Shown piece by piece: positions 11,535 through 24,000 of a DNA stretch of 64,000 nt. Source of the stretch: Amaurobius ferox (lineage: Eukaryota; Arthropoda; Arachnida; Araneae; Amaurobiidae); the NCBI GenBank assembly GCA_951213105.1, contig OX578145.1, positions 116,887,239-116,951,238 on the forward strand, given 5' to 3'. The position numbers and the translations under genes are program-made. Below the pieces are notes generated by a model, which did no database searches, was not told the origin of the DNA, and worked only from the letters and a program-made list of their open reading frames with translations. Each line of letters begins with the position of its first letter. Position 1 is the first letter of the stretch.

Positions 11535-12129
11535 CAGGGTGTTTCTAAAGTCACGCAACCCACATTTCGTTTGATATTTCCCAGTACAAAAAAGACAAAA
11601 ATATGAAATATTCACAGTAAATAGTTTAATGTCTGCATAACATTGTGCGTTACAACAAATGCTGAAAATGACAACCATTTGCTGCCAAGCACAGCTCTAT
11701 TCGACGACAGGTATTTGTAGCCACACGATGCAGCATATCGGTGGGAATAGATGCAGTGATGTTGCGGATGTTGTCCTTTAAGGCTTCGATTGTCTTTGGA
11801 TTGTTTGCGTATACACGTTCTTTGAGATAAGACCACAGAAAGAAATTAGGGGCAGTTAAATCAGGGGATCTGGGTGGCCATAGTCCACGTGAAATGACTC
11901 TATCACCAAACACTGATTCAACGACTGTCTTCAAATAATGTTTCACAATAAAATACACACTCCGGTAAACTGAGCGCCATTTTAGAACTATGTGAACTGA
12001 CTCTGTACTAACAACGCCATCTATTGTGCATTATATGATGTATAAATAGCGCGAAATTCAAACATCTGTCTTTATATTTATGAGAGATATCAACCGAAAT
12101 GTGGGTTGCGCGACTTTAGAAACACCCTG
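11535..12129 (-). mobile_element. Internally deleted mariner element (595 bp) nested in the hAT fossil
   Basis: Terminal inverted repeats begin CAGGGTGTTTCTAAAGTC at 11535 and end with the complement at 12129; about 43 bp pair with two mismatches. TA flanks both ends (11533-11534 and 12130-12131). The minus strand carries the C-terminal third of a mariner transposase (11653-11958): WPPRSPDLTAPNFFLWSYLK and a final CLAANGCHFQHLL. The last catalytic position, usually PPDFFLW, reads APNFFLW. The first two catalytic blocks are deleted, so it is non-autonomous. Removing it restores continuity of the surrounding hAT frame. Confidence 0.93.
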
Positions 12130-12628
12130 TACAACTAAGAACGTTGCTCCTGAAGATGTGTTTACTTGTTCATCATGCAGCCTTGATAACAAAATAATCA
12201 CTGAAGAACTAAACATTGTCTTAGACTAAGTTAAGATTGTCAATTTTATGAAGGCTTGTACACTAAATTCAAGAATGTTTACAATTTTATGTCAAGAGAT
12301 GGGAAGTCGGCTACAAAAAGCTACTCTTACATATCAGTACTCTTAAATAAGTACAATGGTTATCTAGAGGCAGAGTTTTAAATTGTCTTTTTGAACTTCT
12401 ATCAGAAGTGTGTGTTTTCCTTTGTGATTCGAAATGCGAATTGAGAAATTGTTTCTTTGATGAGTTATGGTTGGCTAGGTTAGCATATTTAGCTAATATT
12501 TTTGGAAGGCTAAATGATCTTAATTTGAATTTATAAGAATCCAATATAAATGCTTTGCAAAGTAATGCAGCCATTAAAAATATTGAGTTAATTATAAAGA
12601 ATTGGATAGATTTATGTTGAATTTTTTG

Positions 12629-12827
12629 CCAACCTGTAAAATTTTCTTGGAGAAAACACAATTTAACACTAAAAGATGAATTAACATCAAATATAAAAAG
12701 TCACTGTTTTCAATTGATAAATTGTTTTCTACCAACCTGTAACATTTTTTTTGAGAAAACAATTTAACACTGAAAGATGAATTAACAACATCAAATATAA
12801 AAAGTCACTGTTTTCAATTGATAAAAA
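12629..12827 (+). repeat. Tandem duplication, period about 103 bp
   Basis: Two copies (about 12629-12721 and 12732-12827) share AACCTGTAA, TTTAACACT.AAAGATGAATT and AAAAAGTCACTGTTTTCAA blocks with a few substitutions and a 3-bp indel. The duplication lies inside the decayed hAT transposase and contributes to its disruption. Confidence 0.85.
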
Positions 12828-13230
12828 ATTTTAAATTGTGCTTCCCAGAAAATTATGGGAAGAAAAATTGGATCAGGAATGTATTTTCTTCAGATAATAT
12901 ATCATTGCCAGAATACTTTCCTTTTAATGAAATAGAGCAACTTTTTAATATTTCTTGTGACAGAAATATAATGGTGGATTTTAAAAACAACTCTTTCGTC
13001 AACTTCTGGATCAAACTAGAACAAGATTTTAAAGGCATTTCAGAAAGATCAATTATATTTTTAATGCCATTTTGTTCGACGTACTTATGTAAAGCACTAC
13101 AATGTTGCACTTAACAAATATAGAAACTTGATTTAGAGTCAAATTTATGTTTAAAATTAAGCAAAATAAATCCAGATAAAAAAAATTGTTTCTATCAAAA
13201 AAGCACAAATATCCGATTAAATTATTTTGT

Positions 13231-14908
13231 TAATTAATAATATTGCTGATCGATAATCATATTTGTTAATCATAGAGTTAATTATATTTACATTTTTATT
13301 ATTAGAAACGAAATAAAAATGTGACAATCTGTTAATTGTGACTTCCTATTTGTATATGTGACATATTTTGTTGGTAGTACACATTTATGAAAAGGTTGTC
13401 AATCCCTATTCTATTGTAATATTACAGTTTGTATTCTGTTAAGATAATGATGCACTGATTTAGTCATTCTATTTCAATATTATAGATATTTGTAACATAA
13501 CTCTAAAGAAATGTTATCTTAAGGCGTTTTTCAGTGAGGTCACAAAAATATCAGGAAAAGTTATGAATTTACACTTTTAATAGCCTATAGACATGATACC
13601 CTATTAAGACTGAAATAATTTATTTATTATTATTTTTGTGAACACCAGCGGATTCAGATATTTTTTTCCCCTCCATGAAGAAAGGTTCATTATTTTTCCT
13701 GTTAAAAAACTCTTCAAAATATGTTTTTATGATATATTTATGTTTAAGAGGTTAACAAATGATGTTTTAATTTAAAGTAAATAAGAGTGATGACAAAAAT
13801 GCTGTATTTTTGTTTGGTATGCAATTTATGTTTTTGAGAGTAAACGGGAAATAATCACAGTGCAAGATTGCAACAATTTTAAATTTCCTGAATTTTAAAA
13901 ATTCTTTGAATCTTGCTATTTGAAACAATCAGAAAATTTAAGACTTTGTTAGTGCAGCAGCAAAAAAGATTAATTAAAAATATTAACCACTTTTGGGAAC
14001 AAACAACCTCCTACAGAATAAAAAGAAGAAGGAGTACTAACACAAATGAAGGCAAGAGACATCTCTTACAGCTTTCATTGGTGCTGGTGCTCAATCTTTT
14101 TATCCTGAAGAAGGAAGTTGTTCTTTTCTTCTGAAACCAATTGATACCTTTAATCAACCTTTTATGCTGTTATACTAACAAGGTGTTAATTTTTCAGATA
14201 GATTTTTTTTTACTGATTTTATAACAAATTTGTAATCATGATATTAAATGCAATTTTAAATAGAATTTATGTGTATATAAAAGCAAATTTAATAAACAAT
14301 TTTCAGTCTAATAATGAACAATTTCGAATAATGTGATTTCACATTACAGAATTATTTTTTGTTATATCACTTTCAAGTGATATAACAAAATTTGCAAAAT
14401 TATTAGTATTTTAGCAAGTTTTCCATCCAATTGATAAACTAATTCAAATTTTTAAAAAGACTCACTGTCTATCACTGTATATTATACTCACTGTATATTA
14501 TACTGGCTAACCCAGTATGGAATTTTGAGGCTTGGATTTACCCCTACAGATGACACTCATAGACAAATATTTTATTTTATTTGTAAAATTATTTGTATGC
14601 TAATTACGTTTTATAGGATGTACACCATTAGTTTTTACAATTGTATAAGTATGTATTTGGTAATTTTTAAAATTTGGTATGATTTATTTTATTACCAAAA
14701 GCTTACCTTTTCACTGAAAACAGAATACATACATATAGTTTGCTTTTTTGTTTATTTAGGAGGTAAAATAGAAAATCAATGCAGTGGTTTCATTTCACCA
14801 AAGTTAAAACTACATGAAAAAACAAATTCAATCGAAACATAATTTCTGAAAATAAATTTATAAAATTTACAACATGTAAAAATAAGATTTGTAAATAAAT
14901 TTATGAAT
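13231..14908. other. AT-rich non-coding region; includes the likely IQUB 3' UTR
   Basis: No gene is recognised. A 16-bp perfect inverted repeat with a 2-base loop occurs at 14357-14390 (TTTTGTTATATCACTT and its complement). On the minus strand, immediately downstream of the IQUB stop codon at 14909, AATAAA poly(A) signals occur as TTTATT on the plus strand at 14751-14756, 14683-14688 and 14571-14576. The one nearest the stop would give a 3' UTR of about 170 bases; which is used cannot be told from sequence. Confidence 0.5.
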
Positions 14909-15055
14909 TTACACATTTTCATTTTCAGATGAGTTTCTATAATCTTCAATGGCTGATTTTGTGACATAGGGCAAAAACCTCGGAATCGTAGCAAAATAAC
15001 TTCTAGCTGCTATGTGCCTCTGATAGACAAATTTCTTAAAATCACTGTCGTAAGT
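14909..15055 (-). CDS. IQUB: IQUB exon 10 (terminal): conserved C-terminal tail
   Basis: This encodes 48 residues and a TAA stop. After a TTTAG acceptor it reads TYDSDFKKFVYQRHIAARSY and then FATIPRFLPY, with an acidic/Asn-rich end. The FVYQRHIAARSYF segment corresponds to the conserved tail of vertebrate IQUB (a K..ILAKNYF motif followed by a VPVL-type stretch). Its phase (0) matches the donor of the exon ending at 27671. It has no initiator Met and is short, so it is easily missed. It is separated from its neighbour by a 12.6-kb transposon-filled intron. Confidence 0.85.
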   Translation of the reverse strand, partial: TYDSDFKKFVYQRHIAARSYFATIPRFLPYVTKSAIEDYRNSSENENV

Positions 15056-18000
15056 CTAAAAACAAAAGGATTTTGTTTTAAAAATCATAATAAAGGGAAA
15101 ATAATGTAACTACTAGAAATCACTTAACTAAAAGTGACATATTTTCTTTAATAATTTGAAACATCTTAGTAGTAGTGGTTGATTTTACTATGAAGAATCC
15201 ATACTATCAATGGCTGATATTTGTGTGCAGTAAGTGAAGTGGCACTATGTACGATATTACTTTAATACACATTTTACTATTGAATACAAGACTGCTTCAG
15301 TTTTATCATGTCTTATGATAGCAATAGGAACTGCAGCATTTTAAGTCAAACTAATTCAATGATTTTTTTAATAATATTTCACTTAAGTACCTTGTTGCTA
15401 TGACAACTATGATATGCATTTTACCAGCAGGGCTGGCACCTCCTGCTGTAGCCGCACCGGGCATCAAAATTTTGGACGGTTTATAAGCCAAAGTTAAGGC
15501 AAGATATTTCTTTAATTATTTATATTATTTAATTTTACTATCATATAACTTCTGGTATCAAAATATTTGAGATTTTAACTGTAAAAGAATAAAACTTCAG
15601 CAAAAATAACATTCATAAGCCAATCTGTCGATAATAGTAAGAGACCAAAATAAATTTCATTATTTATTATTTTTCTTCCAAATATTTTTTATATGAATAG
15701 CATCTATGCTTGAGGTATGTATCTGTGGCTGAAATCGGAGTGTTATGAAAAATGTCAACATATTAGACACTTATATCTCTAAACCTAATAGATGTAAATG
15801 TTAACAATTTTTACTTGTTCTGTCGTAAATGTAATACAAATAGAGAATATATAAAAATAATTTTGAAATATTTACAAAAAAAAAACTTAAAGTATCTGTT
15901 CTAGTGAGTTTTTTTTCCCCTTTTTCATTTTTAACACTTTACAACATAGTTGAAAAGTGTTTATGACTTTGTTCATTCTGTCTGTCTGTCCGTTAGCATG
16001 ATAACTGCTGTAAAAATGACTTTATCAAGATGAAATTTTAGTATGTTGTTCACAAGGGCGGATCCAGAGTTTTATTATGGGGGGGGGGGGTCCCCGGAAC
16101 CGCCCCCCCGCGCTCTATTCAACCAACCAGTGCTAGCCTTGAAATCACTTTTTCCGAAACTGGCAGAAAATTCTTCCACTTTTGCTCGAATAAGGGGGTC
16201 ACTCAGAGGAATGTTTTTGTCCCATGCTTGTTTAAACCACTTCAACACGCACTCATCGACTTCAGGATTGTCCGGTTCTCTAGCTCTTTTGTGATCCTTT
16301 CCATTTCCACATGTAGCAGCAGCATTACTCAGAATTTTGTCCTTATTTTTCAAAAAAGTAGACAAAGTGTTCGGTGCTATCCCGTACTCGTTGGCGATTT
16401 GGCATTTCCCCTTCACACCCTTTTCCACATCGTGAATGATGGTGACTTTTTCAGCAAACGTTAAATTCTTGTATTGAACGTGTGGTTTACTCAAAGACAG
16501 TGAATGCTCACTAGAAAAACTCTCACAACACTACAGACACACTGACAGTAGGAAGCTCAAATGATGTCTGAAGCCGGTTGAACCAACACCCTCTGTAGGT
16601 TGAATGCTCGAACCGGTCGAACAGGTACTGGGAAGGGGGGTTTCAGCTGTCACATGTCGAACAGGCAGGGGTATTCCGGCGATGATTTCTTAACGATGTA
16701 AGGCCGAAAAGTTGTTATGGTTTGAAAGTTTTTATAGAAAACTTCGAATTAAGGAAGTTGAACTTCGAATTATCCACAATTTTTTAACACTGATTTAATA
16801 CAAAGTTCAAGGGACCAAGAGAAATCTTCGAATTAACGACAATTTCGAATTAGAGACGTTCGTTTTATCCAAGTTGCACTGTATCGACTTTCTTGTAACA
16901 TTTGTAATTTATCTTATATAGGTCTTGATAGGAAAGGTGTCGATATGACGATCTCTTGTTGGATCAAGAATTTGTTATCTAATAGATACATCTGTGCATC
17001 TTTACTCAGTGATAATATGACAGTGCATGCTTTGGCAGGCTGTCCGCAGGGAGGAGTTCTTTCACCAATTCTTTGGTGTTTAGTTGTAGACTCTCTTTTA
17101 GAGAACATAACTAGTTCTGGTGTATCCTGTGTCGGATATGCTGATGATGTTGTAATCACTGTTAGAGGCAAATTTGACTATCAGCTGTCAAATCAGCTGT
17201 CATTATTTGACTCAGCTCTGACATGATGTCCACTGCTCTTAGGAGTGTCGAGTCATGGTGCAAAAATGCAGGCCTCACTGTTAACCTACAGAAGACTGCT
17301 ATGGTTGAGTTTACAAAAAAATGCATTCTTAATCTTAGAGACATCCGCTTCTTTGGTCAGAAGCTTATCTGCTTCAAGGAGGTAAAATTCTTAGGAATCT
17401 ACTTTGATATGGGTCTCAATTGGAAGAAACACTTGGAATACTGCATAACTAAAGCTAGAAGAATTTTCTGATTCTGTAGGAATGCTATTGGGAAAACCTG
17501 GGGATTGAATCCCAAGGGATCCATTGGATTTACTCTATGGTAATCTATCCCATCATCACCTATGGCTCCATTATTTGGTGGTCTAGAATTAGATGTGAAA
17601 CTGCTAAATTAGATTTAATTAGGCTTCAAAGGATGGTGTGTATTGCGATCTCTGAATGCATGAAAACCACTCCTATTGCAACTCTTGAACTCTTGCTTGG
17701 ATTGCACCATCTCTATATGCACATCGAAGCTGAGGCTCTCGTCTGCATGAACAGACTTAAATATCTGAAACACTGGAAAGATTACTCAAAGTACTTATCT
17801 TGGAGTGGTCTAAACAGTAATGTTATAAATCATCCTTACTTCCATATGCCATCGGATGGTATTCTCGTCAAATATACATTTGACAAGCCTTATGAAATTC
17901 AGGTCCCTTCATGGGATAACTGGAAGAGGACTCCTACCTACAATAAACATAAATGTAGTGTATGGTATACTGACGCCTCTAATCTAGGCACGAGTACCGG

Positions 18001-21000
18001 TGCTGAAATATGCTGTCTGGATGATGGTACAAAATTGTCTTACCCTCTTGGCAATTATGCTACTGTTTTTCAGGCTGAGGTTTTTGTCACTCTTATGTGT
18101 TGTAGAATCTGCTATGACAGGAATTACAGGAGCAACCAAATTCTTATCTATTCTGATAGTCAGGCTGCTCTTATGGCTTTAGGGAAATCTACTATGATGT
18201 CATCCCTTGTCTGGGAGTGCTACACTGCACTTTGTAAAATTGCTAACAACAACCAAGTCATACTTTACTGGGTGTCTGAACATTCAGGCAATGAAATGGC
18301 TGATGAATTGGCTACAAAGGTTCAAGTACACCTTTTGTTGGTCCCAAGCAGGCTTTGGGTGTTCATAATGAACTGACTAGAAGAATTGTCTATGACATCT
18401 TCAGAAAGCTTCAGTGGGAGAAATGGCGTAATACTAAGGGCCAAAGGCAGGTGAAAGAACTGAACTGTATTTGTCCTAGCATGCATCAAAAGGAATTATT
18501 CAAGCTCAGTAGAACTGGCATCAGAAGAGCTGTTGGGCTCTTCACGGGGCACTGCACCCTTAAAAGACACCTAAATATTATGGGTGTCACTAAGGATTCG
18601 CTTTGCAGAGGCTGCAATTATAGTGAAGAAACTGCCGCACGCATTCTTTGTGAATGTGAGGTGTTCTCCACTCATAGGTTCGACATGTGATTGAACCCTG
18701 GGAGTTGTATGACATTCCTGTCAAATGCCTGCTTATTTTTGCTTCGGCTACTGGTCTCTTTTCTTAGGGACCTTCACTTTTTGGAGTATTACAATAGACC
18801 TCCGGTCGATGTACTGGGCTCTCCTGGAGCCACCCGCTTTCATGTCATTCATTCATTCATCTTATATAGGACAAACTAGTAATCCCATTCATTTACGAAT
18901 TAATGTTCACAGAGATCATGTCAAAAATATATCCTCAATAATAATTTTCTTCCAACATCTAATAAAATAGAATATAAACATTTCGCTAAACATGGGTTTG
19001 AAAATATTACTATACATATTTTAGATATAAAAACTAATACAGCTGATGGAATTTTTTTTGAAAACTTCTATATTAAATCAAATTGTACTCTTTATCCATA
19101 TGGATTAAATAAATTATATCTAAATGGTAATATTGTAAAAAATAACTTTGTAGATAATCAATATTCTATTTTTAATCATCTTTTTTTGAAACCCCATTTA
19201 AATAATAGAAACTCAGATAATCTCAAAAGATTTTAATGCACAAAGGAAGCTCCATACTTCATTATTATAAAGCTGAGATTAAATGTTTACATCATCAATT
19301 TAACAGCACTTATCAATGGAAATTAATAAAATCTTGGGTATTTGTAGTTAAGAAAAACATTTAAATAATGTTTATGCCATTTTCTTAAAATTAAATCTAA
19401 CTAATGAACATTTTAATCATATTTTCTATGATTTGCTCATTACTAGATCAAAGTATTTAAAAATAAAACTTATCAATTTCATAATAATAATACGTCTACT
19501 AACTCTTATTGTGTGATATCTTTTAAACATCCAATTTATAATTCTATAAATTTTGGGTCTATATTTAATAAATTCAAACACTTATTGCCCATTGAGGATT
19601 TGAATGTTACTAAGACTTTTAAATACAACAAGCCTATTGGTATATCTATTTTTAATTACAATGAAATTTCACAATATCTCTCTATAGATAAAGATTTCAT
19701 GCCAAATGTAGATAATGATTGCATTTGCAAAATAGACAAATATGCTAAATATATAAATCTACACTTGGACCCTATAGTTACCGGAGACTTAGCAATAGTT
19801 AAAGACGAAATGTTAAGAACTATTATGTCATTTGGTACAAAATTTAGGTTACCATCTTGTAATAACTCTTTTAAAGTTTTAAAGTCAATAAATCTTAATC
19901 TTGATATAAATATATTTATAAATTAGCTTCTAAATATGCTCTGCCTTTAGAGGCATTTAATATGTGGAAATTTACTTCATTAAAATTTATTAAATATACT
20001 TTTTGTATTATTAAATTGTCTGGATCTATATATAATATTGATAATTTAAAACATTCCATTAATAATTTACAAAGATCTTTTGTTATTACTTATGTTGATA
20101 AAGCCTCTAATAATTATGCTATTATCTGTAAAAAATTCTATATGCAATTTTTGTTAGATTATTTAAAGAACAATAGTCTATTTAAACTAGATTCACACTC
20201 CATTGATAGTATTCAGGAATTGCACTCGGAATTGCATTCAGGAATTGCATCAGGAATTGCACTCGGTAGGCCTGGGTTCGATTCCCGCCACTTCCAAAAC
20301 TGCCGCCGTGTTCACGCGGAGTACGATCACGATAAACATGTGGGTCCGGAAGTCCTTCCGAGAGGTTGGTGGTAGGGGAAGGAGGGTACGGTCCCTGTGG
20401 ATGCCTCTCCCACTGGGTTCCGTTCTAAATTGGGTAAATAAAAAGAATGTTATGGAGATAGTCGCTGGGGGCGAAGAAGCCCAGTGGTTAGCGCGCGGGA
20501 ATTGCACTCAGTAGGCCCGGGTTCGATTCCCAAAATTGCCGCCGTGTTTACGCGGAGTACGATCACGTTAAACATGTGGGTCCGTGAGTCCTTCCGAGAA
20601 GTTGGTGGTAGGGGAAGGAGGGTACGGTCTAAATTGGATGAATAAAAAGAAAGTTATGGAGATTGTCGCGTAGGGCAAAGTAGCCCAATGGTTAGCGCGC
20701 GGAAATTGCACTCGGTAGGCCCGGGTTCGATTCCCAAAATTGCCGCCGTGTTTACGCGGAGTACGATCACGTTAAACATGTGGGTCTGTAAGTCCTTCCG
20801 AGAGGTTGGTGGTAGGGGAAGAAGGGTACGGTCCCTGTGGATGCTTCTCCCACTTGGTTCCGGTCTAAATTGGGTGAATAAAAAGAAAGTTATGAAGAAT
20901 ATCGCGGAGGGTGAAGTACCCCAGTGGTTAGTGCGCGGGATTTGCACTTGGTAGGCCCGGGTTCGATTCCCAAAATTGCCGAATAAAAATAAAGTTATGG

Positions 21001-24000
21001 AGATTGTCGCGGATGGCACGGTAGCCCAGTGGTTAGCGCGCGGGAATTTCACTCGGTAGGCCCGGGTTCGATTCCCGCCATTGCCAAAACTGCAGCCGTG
21101 TTCACGCGGAGTACGATCACGTTAAACGTGTGGGACTGCAAGTCCTTCCGAGAGGTTTGTGGTAGGGGAAGGAGGGTACGGTCTCTTTGGATGCCTCCCC
21201 CATTGGGTTCCGGTCTAAATTGTGTGGCACTTCCTGGCCTTCCAAGCAGTTACCTTACACCTTTCTGGTAGGTCGCGCTAACGAGTTTGCCACGGTCAGA
21301 ATTTTCAAGGGTAGCGAACAGGCTGGTCGCCAAAGGCGGCTAGTAAACAATAACCGAACCTCCTGCAGCTCTGAAGTATGTACAGCAGAATACTGAATGC
21401 TTTCCAAACACAGGAGTGTTTGGAAAGCATTCAACACTTCGAATTCTGTTGTCACTCCCAATAACTGTGGCAAGTGGAGAGTATGTTCGTGAGTTTTCTA
21501 GAAGGAAGGCAAGGAGATTAATTATGATAAGAGTATTGCCAAGCACTTCAGATCAGATTTCAGAATACAAAATTTTTCATTATATGTATTGGAAAGTTAA
21601 TAGTAGTTCCCCCTTCCCTCTATAATTTTAATGATTTTCTATTTTTCAAACAATATTCTAAAAGTTGTCAGCTTAAATAATGCTCTATGCAAAAAATTAT
21701 TACTTTCATCTGTTTCTCCCCAAGTTATGATCTGGGCATTTCTTTTTCCAGAAGAGGGGGAACCCCCCTTCTGGAAAATTGGCTTCTATTTATTGAAAAT
21801 ATATATGTTACCCTATGATTTAAGTTAAAAACATCAACTTGTTTTGGAATTATATTCCCATTTAAGAAAGAATAAAATAAGTATCAGGTATGCCAAATAA
21901 CTCCTTGCATGGAGAGGAATCATTTTAATGGTAATTTGAAAGGTTTCCCTACATCTTTAATTTTATTTTTCTGAAGCAGCATTCCTCTATAAACTCGCCT
22001 TTTTTTAATTTACAAATTAAAATATAAAGAATTTTTAAATTCTTTCACTAATATTTTTTAGGGAAATGAACAATGTATTGTATAAAGGTAGGGTTATCAG
22101 GTGTATTCAGTGGGATAATCATTTAGGCATTAGGTATGCCTTGAAATCCGATAATCTAAATTTACCCTCAGCTCCATTGAGCTGTAAAGGAATTTTCATA
22201 ATAGATGCAGTTGCAGCTTACCCTTTGCTAGATACTTTGAAGCCGATGTGGTGGCCGAGCGGTCAAAGAGGCAGGTGTTTCCTCGTGATGGCTCGGCTGC
22301 CAGATTGCGGGTTCGAGTCTCGCCTGCGGACATGGATGTTGTGATGTCTTATTGGGACAAAAGTCAGACTTCTACCTTCGGGTGCCCCGGGTCTATGACT
22401 AAACAGAAGCAGTGCACACATTCTTTCTTAATAAATATGTTAGGGACACGACACCAACCAGGTACTTTGAAGGTTTAATTTTTTTTACGATAAGTTATAA
22501 TCATGATTTAGTGGGGGGGATTGTTTTCAGAATTCGGGTTCAGAGAAAATTTTTGCACTCATTTGGAGTAGTGAAATAAATATTATTAAACTGAATCACA
22601 TACTTTTGAGAAAGTTCTCGTTTAGTTATGAAATAACTTGGTTTATTAGGAGCTAATTTTTTTTTGTGTGGCATGTTTTAATTGATCTTTGGAGTTTTGC
22701 CCTAGTTTAATTTGGGAAAATTTTAGGCAGAATTTAAGTACTAAATTTTTGGTTCTCTTTGGAGACTTTGTTTACAAATTTCTGATCTATTGGCTGTTAT
22801 CGATTTTCAAATGTGTGGCTGATAAGTTAGTTGTCTGTTATGGGGAGACAGGGAATTTCAGGTACATTAGGAAAGCCTTGCTGAAAGCTAAAATTTTTCT
22901 TCTCACCTTTTCAGCATGGTAAAAAAAATTTTCCATCTGTCCATAGCTGCTACTTCACTTAGGTGCTTTGACGTCTCACATTTCAAGGTGTTCAGTGGAG
23001 AGTGCACCATTTCCTTTTAGGAAGAATCACTTGTCCACTTTCATTTTTTGGGGGGAAAGGATTCACGACCCTTTAACCACTGTCAGATTAAAGGACTCAC
23101 GACTCTTTAGCCACTGTCAAATTTTTTTTAGTATTGATGAATAGGAAAAAAGGTTGCAAAGAGAGATATGAGTAATAAAGATTGTAAAGAGATATAGAGA
23201 GTACTGAATAGAAAAGGTTGCAACGAGATATAAGAGAGTGCTGAATATAGCAAAGTCGTGTTTATTATTATTTTTAAATGATGTATAATGTCATTTTGAG
23301 TGTATTTTATTGTGTATAAATGATCTAAAAGCCAAAGAGATCTGCGTATAGTCCTACATGTTAGGAAATTTTAGATTTTTATGTGGGAGGGGGGGGGGGA
23401 TGAATATTCCACAAAAATATTATTTTTCTTTTACTTGAACCAGATTTGGAAATTATTTTTGATGCAAATTTGTATTGAACTTCTGTTCCACTATTGTTTA
23501 CTTTTTCCAGTGGCAAAATTTTTATTTTCGAGACCTTTAATAGTTTCATGTAGGGAGGTTTACTGCAGTAGCACTACAATAGTTATATTAGCATTTCATT
23601 GGCTCGAATCCTTCAGCTTTTAAAAGTTAATTTTCCTCATTTATTTGCTTGTTGGATACCTCACCTTATTTGTTCTATTTGCTAAATTTTTATCTCTTTT
23701 AGGTTTATTTTGGAACTGATCATTCCAGCCTGTTTGGATTTAGAGCTCGATGGTGGGCCATATGTTCTTTAACATAAACTTTACATAATGGCTAGTGATG
23801 ATGAAACTCAGCTTATTTTTCTTTTGTGCTGCATACTGATTAGACATGGCACACGCAGATATCTTGTCAAAATTATTTAAATGAGAATTAGATATTATAT
23901 TTATAAGTTACAGTTAAATGAATAAGAAAAGTCATTTTTGGATAAAATGGATATTAAATTTTTAATTTCTTTTATGAAGTGATAGAAGTAAGCTTTATTT

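Larger units (their letters stand above)
10860..13230 (+). pseudogene. hAT transposase fossil of ZBED5/SCAND3 (Buster/Charlie) type, interrupted
   Basis: The left part (about 10900-11534) reads LLERHLKSKHKHLWTK (end of a BED zinc finger), then a SSYFVIRISKTGNPHTIG segment, DSLVQKVKGSKYFAFQLD, and GIGVCTGGAWALTGKF, across several frames with stops. After a 595-bp mariner insertion the same gene resumes at 12132 with KNVAPEDVF and IITEELNIVLD..VKIVNFMKA, and ends with FLMPFCSTYLCKALQ and a final LCLKLSKINPDKK-type tail near 13100-13230. The block order matches the ZBED5-like family. Numerous frameshifts, stops and an internal tandem duplication (12629-12827) show it is long dead. Confidence 0.82.

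Noticed and set aside
20214..21290. CRISPR-like array
   Set aside because: The regular repeats are SINE units of about 100-240 bp with tRNA-like promoters in eukaryotic DNA; there are no short direct repeats with unique spacers.
22246..22330. Functional tRNA gene
   Set aside because: A- and B-box-like blocks are present, but a matching acceptor stem and proper tRNA end are not, and a SINE-like body follows.
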